Shown: in pieces, positions 62,201 through 64,000 of the stretch
Numbering within the stretch: position 1 is the stretch's first letter
Layout of the letters: the number at the start of each line of letters is the position of its first letter
From: UBA11740 sp049273695
Lineage (GTDB): Bacteria > Acidobacteriota > Blastocatellia > Pyrinomonadales > Pyrinomonadaceae
DNA: 64,000 nucleotides
Reading direction: 5' to 3'
Assembly (NCBI GenBank): GCA_049273695.1
Contig: JBASRE010000051.1
Location: 1 to 64,000, forward strand
The notes under the pieces: model-generated
The model's database searches: none
Told to the model about the DNA's origin: nothing
The model's input: the letters and a program-made list of their open reading frames with translations, nothing else
Made by a program: the position numbers and the translations under genes

Positions 62201-64000
62201 TGTCGGCTTCCTCGTGAAGACGGCGATCGTAACCGGTTCGACGCCGCGCGTCACGGTGAACACGGTGGTCCAGGAGAACGATTCAGAGCAGTTCGTCAAT
62301 CCCAACTCGTCGACCGTCGACCTTCACGACCGTCCGTTCCTGCGTCTGGACGCGGTTATCAATGCTTCGAACGGCGCCAGCTACCCGGTGACGGTCATCA
62401 ATGTCCACAACCGCTCGCTCAACGGGGCGAACGACGAGGGGCCCGGCTCCGCCGGCTGGGCCACGGAAGGCGAGCGCGTGCGCGCGAAACGGCAGAAGCA
62501 GGCCGAGTCCCTCGCTAACCTCGTGCAGACGCGACAGACGAACAATCCCGCCGAGAACATCATCGTCCTCGGCGACTACAACGCCTTCGAGTTCAACGAC
62601 GGTCTCGGCGATTCGATGAACGTCATCACCGGCACACCGGTGCCCGACAACCAGACGGCTGTCCCCGGCGACGGCGTCGATCTCGTCAATCCCGATCTCG
62701 ACAACCTCTTCGACACGGCGCCGGCGTCCGAGCGCTACTCGTTCGTGTTCGACGGCAACGCGCAAAGCCTTGACCATGTCGTCGTCAACGCCGCGCTGAT
62801 CGCATCGACGGTGGCGCGCCGGCTCGAGCATCCGCGCATCAACGCCGACTTCGCCGGGGAAGAGCGCGACAACGCCGCGACTGCCCTGCGGCTCGCGGAC
62901 CACGATCCGGTGGTTGGCTACTTTCAGATCACTGCGTTTGCCAGCGCCGATGTGTCGCTCACCAAGACCCTTGACACCGCCGGGCCGTACACCGCCGGCG
63001 GTTCGGTGATTTACACGATCACGGTAGCGAACGCCGGGCCAGATACGGCAACCAACATTCAGGTGACTGACACGCCGACGAATCTAACCATCACGAACGT
63101 GAGTGGCTCCGGCTGCGCGGCGTTGCCATGCACTATCGCCAGCCTCGCCGCAGCCGCGAACACAAGCATTACGGTGACGGCGACGATCGACGCTTCGGGA
63201 GCGTTCGACAACAGCGCGACTGCGACTGCCACGGAGTTCGATCCGAATACCGCCGACAACACCGACAACACGGGCAACGGCGGCACCGCGGGAGCCGTGC
63301 TGCCAACGCTCAGCATCAACGATGTGACGCAAAACGAGGGCAGCGGCGGCGGCACGACGTCTTTCACCTTCACGGTTTCGCTTAACACGACGGTCCACGG
63401 CGGCGTCACCTTCAATATCTGCTCGGACGACGGCACCGCTCAGGACGGCGGCACTGTCGGTGAAGACACGGACTATTCGCCGATTTGCTTCGGGTCGCAG
63501 AACATCCCCAACGGGAGCAGCTCAGCGCAGTACACCGTCAACGTCAACGCCGATTCGACAGCCGAGCTGAACGAGACATTCTTTGTCAACGTCACCAATG
63601 TCACCGGCGCGACAGTTACGGATGGGCAAGGCCTCGGCACCATCAACAACGACGATGAATCGGCCACGGCCGGCCAAGTCATCATCAGCGAGTTCCGCTT
63701 CCGCGGACCGGGTGCGGCCGCCTTGCCGGAAACTTTAACGCTGTCGCTTAAGGGACGAGAGGCGCCTGAACTCTTCAGTGGACCAGAGGCGCCTGAACTC
63801 ATCGGCCTGTTATCTACGCACGATGAGTTCGTTGAGATTTACAACAACACGAACTCAAACATCACGGTGTTAACCACCGACGGTTCGTCCGGTTGGGCCC
63901 TGGTTGCAGCCGACGGAGTGACGCGATTCATCATTCCGAATGGCACTGTGATCCCGGCGCGCGGACATTTCCTCGGCGTCAACACGGCGGGTTACAGCCT
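59268..64000 (+). CDS. very large secreted ExeM/NucH-type nuclease (3' partial)
   Basis: The frame runs open from ATG at 59268 (GAGG nine bases upstream) to the right edge, over 1577 codons, so the gene continues outside. Order: signal anchor (~25-45); a beta-rich region; two Calx-beta repeats (~378-490, ~496-610, each GVTFDIATADGT-like and NETFFVNVTNV-like); an OB-like domain (~619-); an endonuclease/exonuclease/phosphatase domain (~880-1220) with GVIEVENL, DAVINASNGASYP, NVHNRSL, VLGDYNAF and LADHDPVVGYF; a DUF11 repeat (~1227-1340); a third Calx-beta (~1345-1465); and a lamin-tail domain at the end. The nuclease part fits extracellular DNases of the ExeM/NucH type, probably for scavenging or remodelling extracellular DNA. 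A signal for type IX or other secretion would be in the missing C-terminus. Confidence 0.9.
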   Translation, partial: MPNKTTYGKQTVGHFAHKIRAYVVLCVTVCALVGIAFVQRPIRTAHAAPFTSGNLVVYRMGDGAAALSANGTAVFLDEYTSAGVLVQSIPVPTTTVGAQRRVVCSGTATSEGYLTRSTDGQYVVFPGYDAAVGAASLATSASTTFPRVIGRVNASGTLDTSTALTDAISGGNPRGATSTNGTDLWISGTSSGGGIRYATLGATTSTALNTGPFTNLRATNIFGGQLYVSANTSTLRLGTVGTGTPTTAGQTITNLPGFPTSTITPYAFFFADLDAGVAGNDTVYVADDTGFIRKYSLVAGNWAANGTIALANVRGLTGAVSGSNVTLYVTARTTLQTVTDTSGYNATITGSLTTLATAPTNTAFQGIAFAPSAGVVLPNLTVTDVSQTETNGATTFTFQVQLSAPAGPGGVTFDIATADGTAQDDNPVAEDNDYVAQSLTSQTIAAGNSSYAFNVTVNGDVVPEANETFFVNVTNVTGATVTDGQGLGTIQNDDVSCASLSINDVSQVETNAGTTTFAFTVSLSQAGCGTVTFDIATADGTAQDDNPATEDNDYVPQSLTGQTITHPSTYTFNVTVNGDTTTEPDQTFFVNISNVSPGNVQVADGQGLGTIVNDDFTRIHDIQGPGASSPLSGSVTTRGIVTGRKNNGYFIQEPDASVDADPATSEGIFVFTSSAPPAAAAVGNLVEVTGTISEFVPSADPLQPPLTELTSPTTVQLSTGNPLPEAIPLTATFPDPAGTHDQLERLEGMRVSVASLTVGGPTGGNVTESTATSTSTGIFFGTVTGVPRAFREPGIQAPDPAPSGGTIPPIPRFDSNPEVIRVDSDGIGGTILDVSTTAVVTGLVGPLDYGFRKYTILPDITPVPSVAGGMTPIAASAPLGSEFTVGAYNLERFYDDVNDPGGDTVINTSALNNRLNKASLGIRNFLRTPDILGVIEVENLTVLQALATKINNDAVAAAQPNPMYVAYLIEGNDPGLIDVGFLVKTAIVTGSTPRVTVNTVVQENDSEQFVNPNSSTVDLHDRPFLRLDAVINASNGASYPVTVINVHNRSLNGANDEGPGSAGWATEGERVRAKRQKQAESLANLVQTRQTNNPAENIIVLGDYNAFEFNDGLGDSMNVITGTPVPDNQTAVPGDGVDLVNPDLDNLFDTAPASERYSFVFDGNAQSLDHVVVNAALIASTVARRLEHPRINADFAGEERDNAATALRLADHDPVVGYFQITAFASADVSLTKTLDTAGPYTAGGSVIYTITVANAGPDTATNIQVTDTPTNLTITNVSGSGCAALPCTIASLAAAANTSITVTATIDASGAFDNSATATATEFDPNTADNTDNTGNGGTAGAVLPTLSINDVTQNEGSGGGTTSFTFTVSLNTTVHGGVTFNICSDDGTAQDGGTVGEDTDYSPICFGSQNIPNGSSSAQYTVNVNADSTAELNETFFVNVTNVTGATVTDGQGLGTINNDDESATAGQVIISEFRFRGPGAAALPETLTLSLKGREAPELFSGPEAPELIGLLSTHDEFVEIYNNTNSNITVLTTDGSSGWALVAADGVTRFIIPNGTVIPARGHFLGVNTAGYS

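Noticed and set aside
1..64000. tRNA and rRNA genes
   Set aside because: No stretch with a tRNA cloverleaf (GTTCRANYC arm plus acceptor pairing) or rRNA-like conserved blocks was noticed; this was by eye and short RNAs could be missed.

Overview
The window looks like a chromosomal segment of an Acidobacteriota member, most likely class Blastocatellia (Pyrinomonadaceae-like). This is inferred from content: two large SusC/Oar-like TonB-dependent receptors with an N-terminal carboxypeptidase-regulatory domain, an acidobacterial-type VWFA protein, TPR proteins with the same N-terminal domain, a Ser/Thr kinase with TPRs, a poly-HAMP hybrid kinase, and moderately GC-rich sequence with many palindromic intergenic repeats. 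I see no rRNA, tRNA, CRISPR array, prophage or conjugative element. The only transposase-like gene is a REP-associated (RAYT) domesticated one.

Layout. 1-1.9 kb: the end of an HTH-receiver protein, a small membrane protein and a LolA-like secreted protein. 1.9-7.7 kb: a minus-strand heat-shock block (hsp20, clpB, clpA/clpC-like) behind a near-consensus promoter. 7.8-12 kb: a minus-strand ion block with a cyclic-nucleotide-gated MscS-like channel, a divergent Nramp-family transporter and a soluble MgtE-type Mg sensor protein. 12.1-18 kb: a TonB-C protein, TonB receptor 1 and an HD phosphohydrolase. 18.0-25.7 kb: a plus-strand run of TonB receptor 2, two related TPR proteins and a VWFA protein. 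Both receptors are preceded by sites matching the sigma-54 -24/-12 consensus, the second with several dyads upstream.

25.7-44.2 kb is mixed housekeeping: ribA, an FHA-GGDEF cyclase, lipoproteins, a LarA-type racemase, a CDF metal exporter, a heptosyltransferase-like GT9, PBP4/DacB, two TonB-C-like proteins, a LeuA-like aldolase, an ITPase-like DUF84 protein, NAD synthase, a TPR-like protein, two GNAT acetyltransferases and XerD. 44.2-52.3 kb: two overlapping hybrid histidine kinases, the larger with seven near-identical 92-residue HAMP repeats. 52.7-55.3 kb: RNase E/G with an approximately 395-residue disordered insertion inside its S1 domain, flanked on both sides by copies of a palindromic element. 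56.0-56.6 kb: a RAYT gene bounded by inverted REPs. 56.6-59.0 kb: a Ser/Thr kinase. 59.3 kb to the right edge: a very large secreted nuclease (ExeM/NucH type) with Calx-beta, DUF11 and lamin-tail domains, cut off by the window end.

The observations I rate highest are the sigma-54-like control of the TonB receptors, the pairing of an Nramp-like transporter lacking the usual metal ligands with a pore-less MgtE sensor, the relocated disordered region of RNase E/G, the poly-HAMP repeat array, and the several families of palindromic or foldback repeats.
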